In this document: positions 63,193-64,000 of the stretch, in pieces
Layout: each line of letters begins with the position of its first letter
Numbering within the stretch: the stretch's first letter is position 1
From: Alphaproteobacteria bacterium US3C007
GTDB lineage: Bacteria > Pseudomonadota > Alphaproteobacteria > Rhodobacterales > Rhodobacteraceae
Reading direction: 5' to 3'
DNA: 64,000 nt
NCBI GenBank assembly: GCA_034423775.1
Contig: CP139918.1
Location: 1,860,001-1,924,000, forward strand
Translations under genes and position numbers: made by a program
Notes under the pieces: model-generated
What the model was told of the DNA's origin: nothing
Seen by the model: only the letters and a program-made list of their open reading frames with translations
The model's database searches: none

Positions 63193-64000
63193 TAATATTT
63201 ACTGGAGAAGAAATTATTTCTGATGAAATTTAAATAGTTTCTGCGCGTGAATTTACGCACAATCTACGCGTTCAAAATCCACATTGCCTGCGTGATAAAC
63301 CAATTCCAGATCCGCGCCATCTAACAAAACCGTCTCTGACCTATTCTTGTGAATGAATTTGTTGCAAGCTGCGTCAAAGTCGTTTTTTAAGCGATGTTTG
63401 TGGATCTTTTATTCGTTTGCAACATACCCTTTGAGATCACTGCAGATTTCTTTGAGGCAAATCTAACATATAAGGTGTACCCAAATCCTGAATTTAGGTA
63501 AAGAAAATGCGGCGCAACATGTCTAATGTTTGAATGCTCTATCGCTAAAGTTACCATCACTGATCACTCAACATTTATCATTAACCCGTCAGACTATTGA
63601 TAAAGGCAATTCCTTGCGCTGATTGGTTCTGCTCTTATTGCCTCTGGCAATCAGAAATATACCCAGAGGCACAAATAACGAAGCTCACCTTTAAGGTATC
63701 TGAATTTTTTTCTGAAGGAATATTGAGCCTTTCTTCCTACCATTTTTAATTTGAAAAGGCAGAGGCTTACGCACAGGGGAGCCCCGTTTATCGTCACCCC
63801 TCTTGCTCGTTTCGCCAGACTGATTTCGGATCTTTGGAATACCGTTGAGAGTGCAGTAGTAAAGCTCTTGCATTGCAAAATTTGGATATGAAATTGGATG
63901 GCTCTATACCGATTGGGAAACGACTTTTTCGACCCTTGGCGGCGTCTATCCGTTCGAAATCGAAACCCTTATGGAAAGACAATCTTTGGGCACCCCACTC
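63193..64000. other. About 800 bases without an assignable gene
   Basis: AT-rich to about 63880. From about 63880 a rightward start-less frame (GYEIGWLYTDWETTFSTLGG onward, then EIETLMERQSLGTPL) runs off the window edge and could be the interior of a gene or a relic; the opposite strand is also open there, so neither is called as a gene. Confidence 0.4.

Noticed and set aside
63651..63982. Overlapping small leftward frames near the right edge
   Set aside because: Three overlapping frames with no ribosome sites or recognisable motifs; more likely chance openings.
1..64000. CRISPR array
   Set aside because: No regularly spaced short direct repeats with unique spacers were found; the repeats present are few and kilobases apart.

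Overview
The window looks like chromosome (or a large replicon) of a marine roseobacter-type alphaproteobacterium (Rhodobacterales). The gene families are the reason: a smo/mtlK-type polyol operon, TRAP dicarboxylate transport, a glpVSTPQU-type glycerol ABC system, a cupin related to DMSP lyases, DUF3768 and GFA-family genes, and many periplasmic-binding-protein transporters. By eye, base composition is moderate over about 1-31 kb, clearly more AT-rich over about 31-53 kb, and intermediate from 53.8 kb on. No computed GC values are claimed.

Layout. (1) 1-2.7 kb: selenocysteine incorporation genes selB (cut by the left edge) and selA behind a gcvH-like gene, divergent from a LysR regulator. 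(2) 3.7-11.8 kb: a LacI regulator, a ribose/AI-2-type ABC importer and a ketose 3-epimerase-like enzyme, bracketed by two same-orientation 289-bp repeats (3828-4116 and 11467-11755) and IS remnants. (3) 11.8-22.7 kb: polyol catabolism: PfkB kinase and GatZ/KbaZ protein divergent from a LacI regulator and a smoEFGK-smoS-mtlK-zinc dehydrogenase operon. Similar operator palindromes lie at both control regions. (4) 22.7-23.6 kb: a decayed tyrosine recombinase and a short repeat copy. (5) 23.7-30.8 kb: a fluoroacetate-dehalogenase-like hydrolase, LeuC/LeuD-type dehydratase and LysR regulator, divergent from a DctPQM TRAP transporter. (6) 31-37.3 kb: a short XerD-type recombinase, an EamA permease, and a plasmid/phage-flavoured block with DUF3768, a clamp-loader-like AAA+ ATPase and several unrecognised proteins. 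(7) 37.4-49.9 kb: two leftward uptake operons, each with a DeoR regulator and its own phosphatases: Ugp-type glycerol-3-phosphate import with a metallophosphoesterase and inositol-phosphatase-like enzyme, and a 2-aminoethylphosphonate/Fe-type importer with a fused double permease and a NagD-like HAD phosphatase. (8) 50.48-50.53 kb: an isolated 3' half of tRNA-Phe, probably an attachment-site remnant. (9) 50.8-53.7 kb: a secreted protein, a DMSP-lyase-like cupin, a sterol-desaturase-like membrane enzyme, an IS3 remnant. (10) 53.8-64 kb: glycerol ABC operon, BlaI/BlaR1-like pair, an amber-interrupted small gene and two GFA proteins.

Overall the window is a string of substrate-specific uptake-and-catabolism cassettes (ketose, polyol, dicarboxylate/haloacid, glycerophosphate, phosphonate-like, glycerol), mostly with their own regulators. 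Copies of one intergenic repeat and recombinase/IS debris lie at several cassette borders. The least explained parts are the 33.5-37.3 kb AAA+ block, the dehalogenase-LeuCD-TRAP linkage and the repeat-bounded modules.
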